Assembly: GCA_030849805.1 (NCBI GenBank)
Contig: JASANZ010002218.1
Location: 1 to 64,000, forward strand
Direction of reading: 5' to 3'
Length of the DNA: 64,000 nucleotides
From: Sergeia podlipaevii
Lineage: Eukaryota; Euglenozoa; Kinetoplastea; Trypanosomatida; Trypanosomatidae
Shown here: one piece after another, positions 56,211 to 64,000 of the stretch
Layout: each line of letters opens with the position of its first letter
Position numbering within the stretch: the first letter of the stretch is position 1
The notes under the pieces: model-generated
What the model was told of the DNA's origin: nothing
Database searches by the model: none
Seen by the model: the letters and a program-made list of their open reading frames with translations, nothing else
Made by a program: the position numbers and the translations under genes

Positions 56211-58502
56211 CTAGTAATTAGAAATACGCTTGACTGAAGTACCAACAACCGTCTCACTCACTCGCGTAGCAAAGCGAAGTGAGTTAAGGGTTTCACGCAA
56301 GTGCTCTCGCCTATCCGAAACTGTCACGATCATCAACAGCTTTCCACCCTTGGCGCCAAGGTGGTTCTGTAGAAGATAGGTAAGCTTGCTGTTTCGCCAT
56401 GGTACAACACTACCACTTCGCATAGCGTGAATGCATTTGCCTAGGTCAAGTAAACTGCGATTAATATTGATAGCTTCCTTGAGTTGCTGGCCTTGCACGC
56501 CCGACTCGTTGACACGCTCACTTCCAGCGAGGTCGACAAGGCACAGAATCCCTTCGCTTCGCTGTCGGATTGTATCGTTGGCGCCATCAATGCGTAGGGT
56601 AAAAACGCAATGGGAGCGGGAGGAGCGATCGTTGAGCTGTGTGCGCGCCGTGCGCCGGTTGCGGATCGCTTGCTGATAAATTGACCGGAACTCATCCATA
56701 TTCCTTATCTGTCGCTCGCGCACATTTGTGATGGTCGTCTTATCTGCGGTGTGCTTGATAGTGTGATAGCTGGAGTTTCCGGCGGCCGCACCACCTGGTG
56801 CCTCATAGACAGCAGGGCTCTGCATCAAGTCTCTGATGACGTCGTTGTAGATCTCCACAAACGAGCACGTCAGATGGTACTTCCAGCCTTCGTTGGCAAG
56901 CTCCTCTTGCCGGTTGAAAATCGTTCGCATCGCGCGCGGTGTGACGCCGTACATGGCCTCGTTCTTCAAGCTTCCCTCCATCGTGTATGTCTTGCCACTG
57001 CCAGTCTGGCCATACGCAAAAACACACACCCGATACCCATCCACCGCGTTGTTCACCAGCGGTTCCATCTCGTTGTACGTCTCCTCCTGCGTCACGGTAG
57101 CATCAAACACTCTATCATACGTAAAGCACTCGGTGGAGCCGTAGGTGCCAGTGGACGTGGCGTTGGATCGTGTCTGGTGCACACAGAGAGAACGTCCTGC
57201 GTAGACCTCCTCAGCGCCTTGCTTTTGTTGTTGTTCACGTGAAGCCGCCGCCGCGTCGCTAGTATTCTGAGTGGGATAAGAAAAAATATCCTCCTCAAAG
57301 GAACATCCGCTGGTGCTCTCCGTCGTGCTCATTGCATCATCAACGTCTCCACTCTCAGCCTGAGGTCCACGTCGTCGCATTTTAGAGCCTTTACCAACCA
57401 CCCCACCAACACGTGCGCTACTCATAGTGAGCGAGGGCCTACGGGTGTGAGAAGAAGCCACAGACCTCGTTGATCCCTCTCGTTGCTCCCGGCTGGGAGA
57501 TGGGCACAGCGCAATCGCCTCCTGTAGCGTCCTAGACGGCTCTGGCTCCGCGGCTACCTCAGCGGCTACGCAAGACGGAACGCCTTCTGATGCTGGTGGT
57601 GGTGACTGCGAAGCTGGTCGGCCCTTGACCCGGCAGTACACACGAATGGACCCTTTAAGCTCCTCACACGTCGAGTACAGCTCTCGTCGCACCACTTCTG
57701 TCGACATGGCCGCCACCTCGGCTTCGCGCTTCTGCTGCGTGAGCTTCTCCATCGCCATCACCATCTCCCTCACTTCCCCAGAGAGACCGTACGCTGAGTC
57801 CCTCATCCTTTCTTCTTCAGTAAGCATTTCGTTCAGCGCCACCTGCTGCTGCAGCGACGCCTCTTGTGCGTTTTTGACCGCCTCGTGCAGCTGCTCAGCA
57901 CTCTCCGTCTCCAGCACAATCCGCTCCTGTGTATGCTCTGCCTTGATGCGCAGCTCCACCGCGTGCCGCTTCAGCTGCTCTGTCTTCTCCATAGCGCGGG
58001 ACTCGGCGGCTCTGCAGGCGTTCTCGCGCTGCTCCAGTCCTCTGAGATCTGCCTCATGCGCGACAGCACAGCTGCGCATTTCGGTCTGTATTGCAGTCAT
58101 GTTTGCCTCATGCTCGCACATCATGAGCTCAATCGCGTCCAAGACGAGTTCCCTGTCGGCATCCACCTTGGCGTGCGCAGAGGTGAGAGCGGCTACTTCC
58201 ATGGCTAGTTGCTCTTGCTTCACCTGCCATAGCCGCTCCTCCTTGGTAAGCGGCGGTGGCTCCTGCGGGTCTGGTGTCGGATGGGATTCTACGTCCATAG
58301 TTCCCTTAGCGACAGGCTCCTTGGTCTCCTGAGAGACATCACCTCGTTCTCTGTGTACTGTAGCCGTACGCGAGGAGGTCTTAGAGACGGCGGCGCCGTT
58401 GGCGACACTAGAAGGTACTGGCCGCATGGGTCGCCTTACCGTCATGCCCGACCGTGAAGTGGCATCATCTACCACCTCTCTTTCTCTCTTTCTATTCTGC
58501 AT
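56211..58502 (-). CDS. Kinesin-14 (C-terminal motor)
   Basis: Kinesin-14 motors move towards microtubule minus ends and act in spindle and cytoskeletal organisation. The 763-residue product has a Pro/Arg-containing N-terminal tail, then a coiled coil from about 95 to 275 (many Glu/Lys/Ala heptads). The motor is at the C-terminus. The neck-motor junction is CEELKGSIRVYCRVKGRP near residue 281, the kinesin-14 signature. The P-loop FAYGQTGSGKTYTMEGS is near 494. Switch I is LNDRSSRSHCVFTL, switch II LCLVDLAGSERV near 657, then NINRSLLDLGKCI and VPWRNSKLTYLLQ. About 165 residues rich in Ser/Pro/Ala/Glu separate the first motor strand from CFTYDRVFDATVTQEETYNE, where other kinesins have about 40 or fewer. 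The first ATG is used; the acceptor is at 58556. Confidence 0.95.
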   Translation of the reverse strand: MQNRKREREVVDDATSRSGMTVRRPMRPVPSSVANGAAVSKTSSRTATVHRERGDVSQETKEPVAKGTMDVESHPTPDPQEPPPLTKEERLWQVKQEQLAMEVAALTSAHAKVDADRELVLDAIELMMCEHEANMTAIQTEMRSCAVAHEADLRGLEQRENACRAAESRAMEKTEQLKRHAVELRIKAEHTQERIVLETESAEQLHEAVKNAQEASLQQQVALNEMLTEEERMRDSAYGLSGEVREMVMAMEKLTQQKREAEVAAMSTEVVRRELYSTCEELKGSIRVYCRVKGRPASQSPPPASEGVPSCVAAEVAAEPEPSRTLQEAIALCPSPSREQREGSTRSVASSHTRRPSLTMSSARVGGVVGKGSKMRRRGPQAESGDVDDAMSTTESTSGCSFEEDIFSYPTQNTSDAAAASREQQQKQGAEEVYAGRSLCVHQTRSNATSTGTYGSTECFTYDRVFDATVTQEETYNEMEPLVNNAVDGYRVCVFAYGQTGSGKTYTMEGSLKNEAMYGVTPRAMRTIFNRQEELANEGWKYHLTCSFVEIYNDVIRDLMQSPAVYEAPGGAAAGNSSYHTIKHTADKTTITNVRERQIRNMDEFRSIYQQAIRNRRTARTQLNDRSSRSHCVFTLRIDGANDTIRQRSEGILCLVDLAGSERVNESGVQGQQLKEAININRSLLDLGKCIHAMRSGSVVPWRNSKLTYLLQNHLGAKGGKLLMIVTVSDRREHLRETLNSLRFATRVSETVVGTSVKRISNY

Positions 58503-58555
58503 CTAAATATCAAAATAGTATGAGTGCGATATCACAAAAGAAAAGAAGCTATCCT

Positions 58556-58594
58556 CTAAAAACACAAAGTGTAAAGGCAGAAGAAAAAAAAGTA
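58556..58594 (-). promoter_or_regulatory. Putative spliced-leader acceptor for the kinesin-14 gene
   Basis: Sense CTTTTTTTTCTTCTGCCTTT then ACACTTTGTGTTTTTAG, with the AG at 58556-58557, about 53 bases before the ATG. Another AG directly precedes the ATG. Confidence 0.5.
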
Positions 58595-58631
58595 CTCCTT
58601 CGTGGAACCAATCTAATAAAGTATTAAAATA

Positions 58632-58652
58632 TGTGTGTGTGTGTGTGTGTGT
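58632..58652. repeat. (GT)n microsatellite
   Basis: About ten GT units upstream of the kinesin splice acceptor. Confidence 0.85.
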
Positions 58653-59182
58653 ATGTCTATTGTAAAGGCAAGCTTTTCTTCTGTCTACAGAGAAGCTTCT
58701 GGGTTGTAAGATAATAGAAGAAAAAAAATAGAGAAAAGCAATGAAAAGCAGCAAAGGTCAAGTTATGTTAAGAGGAAAAGAATCTGCGAATGTGCCGCCT
58801 CCTCTGTGAAACACATGTTACATATATATGTAGAGAAGCTACATGCTTTTTTTTAAAAAAAAAATGCTCTCTATAACTATCAAATGGTACTGCTAATATC
58901 GCTGTCGTATTGCAATTATTGATATATATATTTACATAAACATCAAGCATAATGTACGTATGTGTTCTCTAGGCCTATCATACATGAATGAATAAAGCAT
59001 ATATACAGAGCCCCCCTCCTCTTGCTGTCCCTCCACATGCTCCTAGAAGCAGTCAGCAAAAAAAAAAAACTTCCCCGACATGTGTACGTAGGCTTTCTCT
59101 CTCTCACAAATAAAACAAGGCAGCTCTTCTTTACCTCCTCCTTAGGAGTGGGACTCTTGTCTTCAGGGGGGGTCTACTCACC

Positions 59183-60055
59183 TCAGATACGCTTAAAGAC
59201 AATGCTCTGGGTGTACCAGAAGTGATCACAGTTGGAGCTAGGTCTGAATACCTCCTCGGAAGCCTTCTTAATCATCGACTTGGGATCCACGCGAGGATCA
59301 TAACCGCGGTACGGGTCCTCCCAGTACTCCATCGCAGTGGGCTTGTCCTCCACATAGCCAGCAGGTCGCCACGGTGTCTCCATCCTAAAATGACGCATGG
59401 GTGTCTCCTGCCTCTTCTCTCTAAAAGGCGCTGTCATAATATAGCACTTGGACACACCAGTACCAAGGCTCTCATCAAAGGTAAAGCCACGTCGACCGCC
59501 CGGCTTGAAAGGCTCCGCGGGCATCTTCTTGCTCCACGCCTCGCGCTCAAGACGGGCATTGATGCGTGGCTGATCGTAAATCGTTGCGATGTACTCCGTA
59601 CCGAGAGAGGAGATACCCAGGTTGGCATAGCCGTAGCCAGTGCCCTTCTTCGCTGGTGACGTGTAGATGCCGCGAGGTCCGGGCTCACGCTTGTGGGTGT
59701 ACTCGCTGTGTTTCTGCGGGTGGCTCGGCGCATGCTCATAGGGAATCTTCTGGAAGCATCCAAAGTATGAGCCCAAGCCCTCACCTTTCTTAGTTGGGTT
59801 GGAGTAGAGAAATCCATTCGAGGTAAGATTGCTCTTAGTCGCCTCCTTCTGCTCCCGCCTGCGAACCGCCTCAGAATCGCCACCACGCTCACCGTTCCAC
59901 ATGTAGTGGAATTCATTCTCAAAGAGAGCATCTGGTGCGTGGCCAGTCTTGGGGCGTGAGACAAGAAATGTTCCCCCCTTCGCGCGCTCGTCAATCGCAC
60001 GCTGGTTGTACGAGCGATCGCCCGTGCATAGATAGGAAGGGATGGAGAAGACCAT
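59183..60055 (-). CDS. CFAP96: CFAP96-like (C4orf47) cilium/flagellum-associated protein
   Basis: CFAP96 (C4orf47, UPF0602) is a conserved protein of motile cilia and centrosomes. The 290-residue product resembles it in order of motifs: an N-terminal YLCTGDRSYNQR, a middle GLGSYFGCFQKIPYEHA, and the hallmark GIYTSPAKKGTGYGYANLGI, equivalent to the family's NPGKKGTGYGYAN. C-terminal FKPGGRRGFTFDES and ...DPYRGYDPRVDP blocks follow. It is rich in Tyr, Pro and Gly with few hydrophobic core segments, as in microtubule inner proteins. A flagellar axoneme or basal-body location is inferred from the family, not seen in the sequence. The first ATG is used; a short T tract ends in GAAG at 60121. Confidence 0.85.
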   Translation of the reverse strand: MVFSIPSYLCTGDRSYNQRAIDERAKGGTFLVSRPKTGHAPDALFENEFHYMWNGERGGDSEAVRRREQKEATKSNLTSNGFLYSNPTKKGEGLGSYFGCFQKIPYEHAPSHPQKHSEYTHKREPGPRGIYTSPAKKGTGYGYANLGISSLGTEYIATIYDQPRINARLEREAWSKKMPAEPFKPGGRRGFTFDESLGTGVSKCYIMTAPFREKRQETPMRHFRMETPWRPAGYVEDKPTAMEYWEDPYRGYDPRVDPKSMIKKASEEVFRPSSNCDHFWYTQSIVFKRI

Positions 60056-60680
60056 GGCGTGGCGCTTTATTTTCTATTTTCTTTTCTTCTTTGTAATAGT
60101 AGTAGTAGTAATGCAATTTGCTTCAAAAAAGAAATATATATATCTAAAAGCCTAGTACAATTCTAACAACAGCAGCTGCTCACAATATATAATAAAGCAA
60201 TGAGTGAGAGAGCTGCACGAATGCGCACTTTCCCTATCTTTCTTTTTTTCTAGATGCTAGCAACTTACAATAATGGCAATAGAAAAAGCACACTACAAAG
60301 AGAAAACACAAAAAGGGAAGATTGTTGAAAGTGCGTTTCCAAGTTGCCATATACACCCTCAAAGAGAGAGAAAAAAAAAAAGTTGTTTCATACATAACAA
60401 ATATCCTAATTGTTACCTGGGCCTACTCCATACCTTTAACTATAATATTGTCTACACATGGTGTATCTCTTTTGGCTTTTTGCTTTCATTTATATATTTA
60501 TTTATTCTCGTCATTTTGGTGTCATTTTATATATAAGAGCATAACTTTCTTTCACTCCACTATTTCTAAAGAGTAGGATTTCTTTTAAAGTATTTTCAAG
60601 TATATGCCAAAGATAAAGAAGGATAAGTGCACAGCTTTATCATCATACTGATCATCGCAGATCTGTGAGAGTGTACAAAA

Positions 60681-60710
60681 GACAAAAAAGAACAAAAAAG
60701 AACAAAAAAG
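60681..60710. repeat. Three tandem AACAAAAAAG decamers
   Basis: Near-perfect ten-base unit three times (the first unit starts GAC). In sense it reads as CTTTTTTGTT, pyrimidine-rich. Confidence 0.85.
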
Positions 60711-61407
60711 AAAGGCTGTGCATATAAGATGAAAAACAAAGAACCATATGCCTCTTCAAAGAAAAAAAAGTGCTTCATGCTGACATTTATGTCACTTTAT
60801 ATATGTATATATATTTCGCCGTCGCTTATCCATTTAAGGTCGTCGCTTTCCTTCCTCTTCATCTCTCTCTCTCTCTCGTGCGCACACTGAAGATAGTTTT
60901 GGTCTCAAAACAAAAAGAAGACAAATGCGTGTGTGTGTGTTTCAATGAGCTCTTTATTGTTGCCGTAGTTTGTTACATCCTCACAATTGGGGGGGGGGGG
61001 CAACACTGCGCCATCATGCGTGACTGCTGACAATACTGCAAGTCAAATATCTATATCAATAGATCAAGATGGTGAGATCTTGTTGCTCACGGGACAAAGT
61101 GTGTGGCTCTCTCTTTTCTATAAATGTAAGAAGAAAAAAAAAAATGCACAGCACCTCATAACAAAAATTGAAAGAGTGAGCATTACAAAAGCATCTCAGC
61201 GCCTACATAAAACAGCAATGGGGGAAAAAAAAAGTCGTAAATTTCGGGGAAAAAAGGGTCGACTTCACTTCGCAATGCTAACAAAATACAATCAACTGTG
61301 TCTACGCCAGAATAGCCATATATCATCGTTTTGTGAAACAGCACGCATGCAAGTCAAACACACGAAAAAAAAAAATAGATCAAATACAATCACAAGAAAA
61401 AAAATGA

Positions 61408-61425
61408 AATATATATATATATATA
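61408..61425. repeat. (AT)n microsatellite
   Basis: About nine AT units in the long spacer. Confidence 0.8.
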
Positions 61426-61564
61426 ATAAATCACGTTTTTGCAGAGCATCAAACGTAAAGGCTGTCAAGCACCTAATTCAGAAAGAGAGGAGAACAACAA
61501 AACATATTTTAAAGCAAACATATAAATTTCTGGTAGCGGGTTCCTCTCTTTCTCATATTCAAGA

Positions 61565-61583
61565 TGTGTGTGTGTGTGTGTGT
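61565..61583. repeat. (GT)n microsatellite
   Basis: About nine GT units in the long spacer. Confidence 0.8.
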
Positions 61584-62272
61584 GGTAATAGGATGCACTC
61601 AACTCAATAAAAATGATTTTTTAAAAAAGAACAGTAAACAAAATGTACTACCGCAGCTACTGAAAAGAAAGACGTAGCCGAGTGTGTGGTGACAGTCTCT
61701 TGCCTCCCCTCCTCGCCCATCCCCCTGTTGTGTGCACTATAATTTCACCATCTTCTATTTTCCCCCTCTCTTGCATCCCCTCCCCCCTTTTTTTTTGACG
61801 ACATCAAAAATCCAAAAGCTATTTTTTGGAGGAGAAAAAAAAAAAAAGAAAGAAGACAAATCATTCACCGCTCGAGTGGCTCCTATAACTCTATTCTTTT
61901 GTTGGCTGTGAATAGTACTCTTTCTTTCTCATTCTCTCTCTCACTCACTCACGTCATTCCCATACATTTGTATACATATATATATATACGCATCTCTTGC
62001 ATAAGGACAAAAAATATAGCATACAAAAAAAAAACTGCATACAAATTGTAAAAGGGGATTATTATTATTTTTTTTTTAAAAAAAAAAGAGATCAACTTAA
62101 CACAACGTAGAAAAGGGAAAAAAAAAAATGCACCTCTAGACCATCAAAAATACAAAGTGACAGAAATAAATATCAACAGATATAGAATTCACATTTGTGT
62201 ACACACACGCATGCATTTTCAAATATACATATATAAAGGTAGCAAAGCGTCACACCTGGTTAATGGACTTGG

Positions 62273-64000
62273 CTACTTCATATGAATAATATGCACTCCG
62301 ATAAGGCCAATCATCGAGGTGTAATAGGGACCTATCATCTCATCCTGGAGCAGCTCCAGCAGCTCGCCAGGGCTGTGCCTGTCCACAGTGAACATCTGTT
62401 TCTCTCTCCTCACGCCAATATTATGTGGTACCTCCCCTGCTGCCGCCTCTTCCTTGGCGGAACGAAGACTACCATCTGAAAGCACAACATCCGGTCGCAG
62501 CACGTATGTCATTCGTGGGGTGTCAGCTTCAAACAGCTCCTCATCCCGCAGGAGCTGTGGAATATACGAAAACAGAGGCACGGTATCCCCATAACAGTTC
62601 TCTCTTGACACCTTCGCCACGAGATCCTTCGTGAACATCTGTGTGAGTGTGTAGGACTCTACTTGGGCAAACCGCCTAATTTCATCAAAGAACACCTTCA
62701 TCGTGCTGTCCTGTCTGTGTGTCTGCACTACAATACACATCCGCTTGCGGCTGCTGCCGGTGCCGCTAGTCGTTGCCCCGCCCCTTTTGCCATCATCACT
62801 TCCACAACTGCTGCTGTTGCAGCTGCCTCCACCATTGCCGCCGCCTCCCTCTCCACCGTTGCGGTTGCGGTTTGCTGCCCCAGAGGCAGACACGGGGCTG
62901 CCCGCGCTCGTACTATCGTCCTCTCGCGTGCTAGACGAGCGCACTGGTAGAGCATCTTTCATATGCGGTATGCTGAGCGCAATCCTGATAGTGGACACCA
63001 AGGATGGTATGACACTCACATCATAAATACAATCGGCGGCAAGAATGACATCGCTCGCCAGCTCCATCAACAGGCCCGCATTCGCTTCCTCGTCACTCCA
63101 GTCCAGAAGGGCTGGGAGATGATACGGAGGTTGCTTCTCCCCTTCCAGCCCACGCTTGGCGGCAACAAAATCAGAAACCATGGTGACGCGGTTACGCTTA
63201 AAGTTATACCGGATGTTGTCAATGATGTCCTCCTTGTAGTCTGTCGCGGCAAACGTGGAGACGCAACGCTTGTAAAATGGGGTGCGATGCAGTAAAACGG
63301 GAGTGAGGCCGACGCCAGCGCCAAGCTCAAGAATACTGATCCGCTCTCTCTCCGGAATCTCGAGCCCGTTCATCAGCACCTCTTCCGACAAGTTCGGAAA
63401 CAGCCTGGGAGCAATAAGACTAGAGAGCCCCATCATCTCCTGGCTGAGCAGCTGCACAGTAACAAACGCAGCCGGCCACAACGCAAGTCCCACGTTAGAA
63501 AACTGATTGCTGGACACCCTCACGGGGCAGAAGTGTGCTAACGCGCGAGCTCTCTCCGCACACCGCCTCTCGCGCACTGCGCGCTCCTCTGGACTCCAGT
63601 CCGCTTCGTTATCGTCGTCGCGGTGCGCACCGGAATCTGGTAGTGGGTCTGCATGAGGGTTGTAAAAGGTTTTGAAGCACATGCTATGATCCTTATCCGC
63701 TTCCTGGATAGACATACCGATAAAGGCCTCCATGAGCTCAAGCTGAATAGGATCAGAGTTGCTTGTGTCTTCCTCGAGCACCTTGTCAGTAATCTGCGGT
63801 TGTTCAATCAGCGTGATGTATTGCTTCAAGAGGGATCGCAGCGTGGCATATCGGGGCGGGTACTTACGACAGGCCGGGTGCCTCAGAAAGAGTTTGGCCG
63901 CTGTCCTCTGGGCTGTAGTGCCATACCAGCTGATGCCGCGTGCGGCGCAGTCGGCCTGAAAGGCAGAAAAGATGAGATCAACAGGGGCAGACTGCAGATA
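62273..64000 (-). CDS. FAM86/EEF2KMT-like lysine methyltransferase (5' end outside window)
   Basis: FAM86A/EEF2KMT (yeast Efm3) methylates a lysine of elongation factor 2. The frame is open from the stop at 62273 to the window edge, so the gene is truncated on its N-terminal side; at least 575 residues are visible. Near the edge, LFLRHPACRKYPPRYATLRS matches the FAM86 N-terminal 'HP-x-C-x-K-x-PP-x-x-x-YA' block. The Rossmann fold follows: NVGLALWPAAFVTVQLL, then ISILELGAGVGLTPVLL (motif I), TFAATDYKEDIIDNIRYNFK, and DVILAADCIYDVSVIPSLVS (DxxY-like motif). A Ser/Gly/Asn-rich insert of about 55 residues precedes KRMCIVVQTHRQDSTMKVFF. No ATG start is visible inside the window that would not cut the domain. 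METTL22-type is the alternative. Confidence 0.8.
   Translation of the reverse strand, partial: YLQSAPVDLIFSAFQADCAARGISWYGTTAQRTAAKLFLRHPACRKYPPRYATLRSLLKQYITLIEQPQITDKVLEEDTSNSDPIQLELMEAFIGMSIQEADKDHSMCFKTFYNPHADPLPDSGAHRDDDNEADWSPEERAVRERRCAERARALAHFCPVRVSSNQFSNVGLALWPAAFVTVQLLSQEMMGLSSLIAPRLFPNLSEEVLMNGLEIPERERISILELGAGVGLTPVLLHRTPFYKRCVSTFAATDYKEDIIDNIRYNFKRNRVTMVSDFVAAKRGLEGEKQPPYHLPALLDWSDEEANAGLLMELASDVILAADCIYDVSVIPSLVSTIRIALSIPHMKDALPVRSSSTREDDSTSAGSPVSASGAANRNRNGGEGGGGNGGGSCNSSSCGSDDGKRGGATTSGTGSSRKRMCIVVQTHRQDSTMKVFFDEIRRFAQVESYTLTQMFTKDLVAKVSRENCYGDTVPLFSYIPQLLRDEELFEADTPRMTYVLRPDVVLSDGSLRSAKEEAAAGEVPHNIGVRREKQMFTVDRHSPGELLELLQDEMIGPYYTSMIGLIGVHIIHMK

Larger units (their letters stand above)
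58503..59182. other. Intergenic: CFAP96-like 3' region and kinesin 5' leader
   Basis: Contains (GT)n at 58632-58652, A/T runs near 58850-58862 and TA runs near 58922. No gene is seen. Confidence 0.6.
60056..62272. other. Longest intergenic stretch: EEF2KMT-like 3' region and CFAP96-like 5' leader
   Basis: About 2.2 kb, AT-rich, with many A/T runs, a three-unit AACAAAAAAG repeat, G10 at about 60989-60998, (AT)n near 61410 and (GT)n near 61566. A 207-codon plus-strand frame at 60987-61610 is Lys-rich, low in complexity and unlike coding sequence. No RNA gene is recognised. Confidence 0.5.

Noticed and set aside
57625..58332. Plus-strand 235-codon frame in the kinesin gene
   Set aside because: Ser/Cys-rich complement of the kinesin coiled coil.
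60987..61610. Plus-strand 207-codon frame in the long spacer
   Set aside because: Lys-rich, built from A-runs and GT repeats, starts at a G10 run, and lies opposite to all genes. No domain-like sequence.

Overview
This window looks like nuclear DNA from a kinetoplastid, almost certainly a trypanosomatid. I recognise 19 protein-coding loci. All lie on the minus strand, none shows an intron, and they are separated by roughly 0.5-2.2 kb of AT-rich sequence full of homopolymers and microsatellites. Most starts are preceded, in sense, by a long polypyrimidine tract and then an AG, the usual signature of spliced-leader trans-splicing. This is a directional gene cluster transcribed from beyond base 64000 towards base 1. 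The genus cannot be fixed from the sequence alone. Standard stop codons are used, and coding GC is moderate.

Layout in transcription order (right to left). First comes an eEF2-lysine-methyltransferase-like gene whose 5' end lies outside the window (62273-64000), then a CFAP96-like flagellar protein (59183-60055) and a kinesin-14 (56211-58502). These are followed by methylthioribulose-1-phosphate dehydratase (54849-55529), a RAD5/RAD16-type SNF2-RING ATPase with two RanBP2-type zinc fingers (50532-54020) and the RPA large subunit (48304-49707). Next are an assembly gap with duplicated flanks (47720-48127), a small protein with a mitochondrial-type N-terminus (46189-46689), an unknown 2177-residue protein (38613-45146), a PCH2/TRIP13 AAA+ ATPase (36493-37986) and topoisomerase III beta (33222-35792). 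The left part holds an ArfGAP protein (31186-32346), VPS15 (24766-29970), a frame-broken FG-nucleoporin-like locus (22296-23813), a spermidine-synthase-like methyltransferase (19177-21318), an NSUN5/Rcm1-like rRNA methyltransferase (16989-18668) and proteasome subunit RPN2 (13112-15952). Last are an MDM12-like SMP protein (10759-12348), a 2390-residue unknown (3049-10221) and an N-myristoylation-motif unknown (310-1878).

The genes do not form one pathway, as expected for a trypanosomatid cluster, although four genome-maintenance genes (TOP3B, PCH2, RPA1, RAD5-like) fall within 21 kb. The most notable observations are three. There is a convincing MDM12 (ERMES) homologue whose lipid-transfer domain is interrupted by two low-complexity inserts. 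There is an FG-nucleoporin-like locus with about six frame changes beside large intact genes. Several conserved domains (VPS15 kinase lobe, kinesin motor, MDM12, NSUN5, the methyltransferases) carry long Ser/Gly/Ala-rich or acidic insertions. I see no transposon, tRNA, rRNA, CRISPR or viral element.
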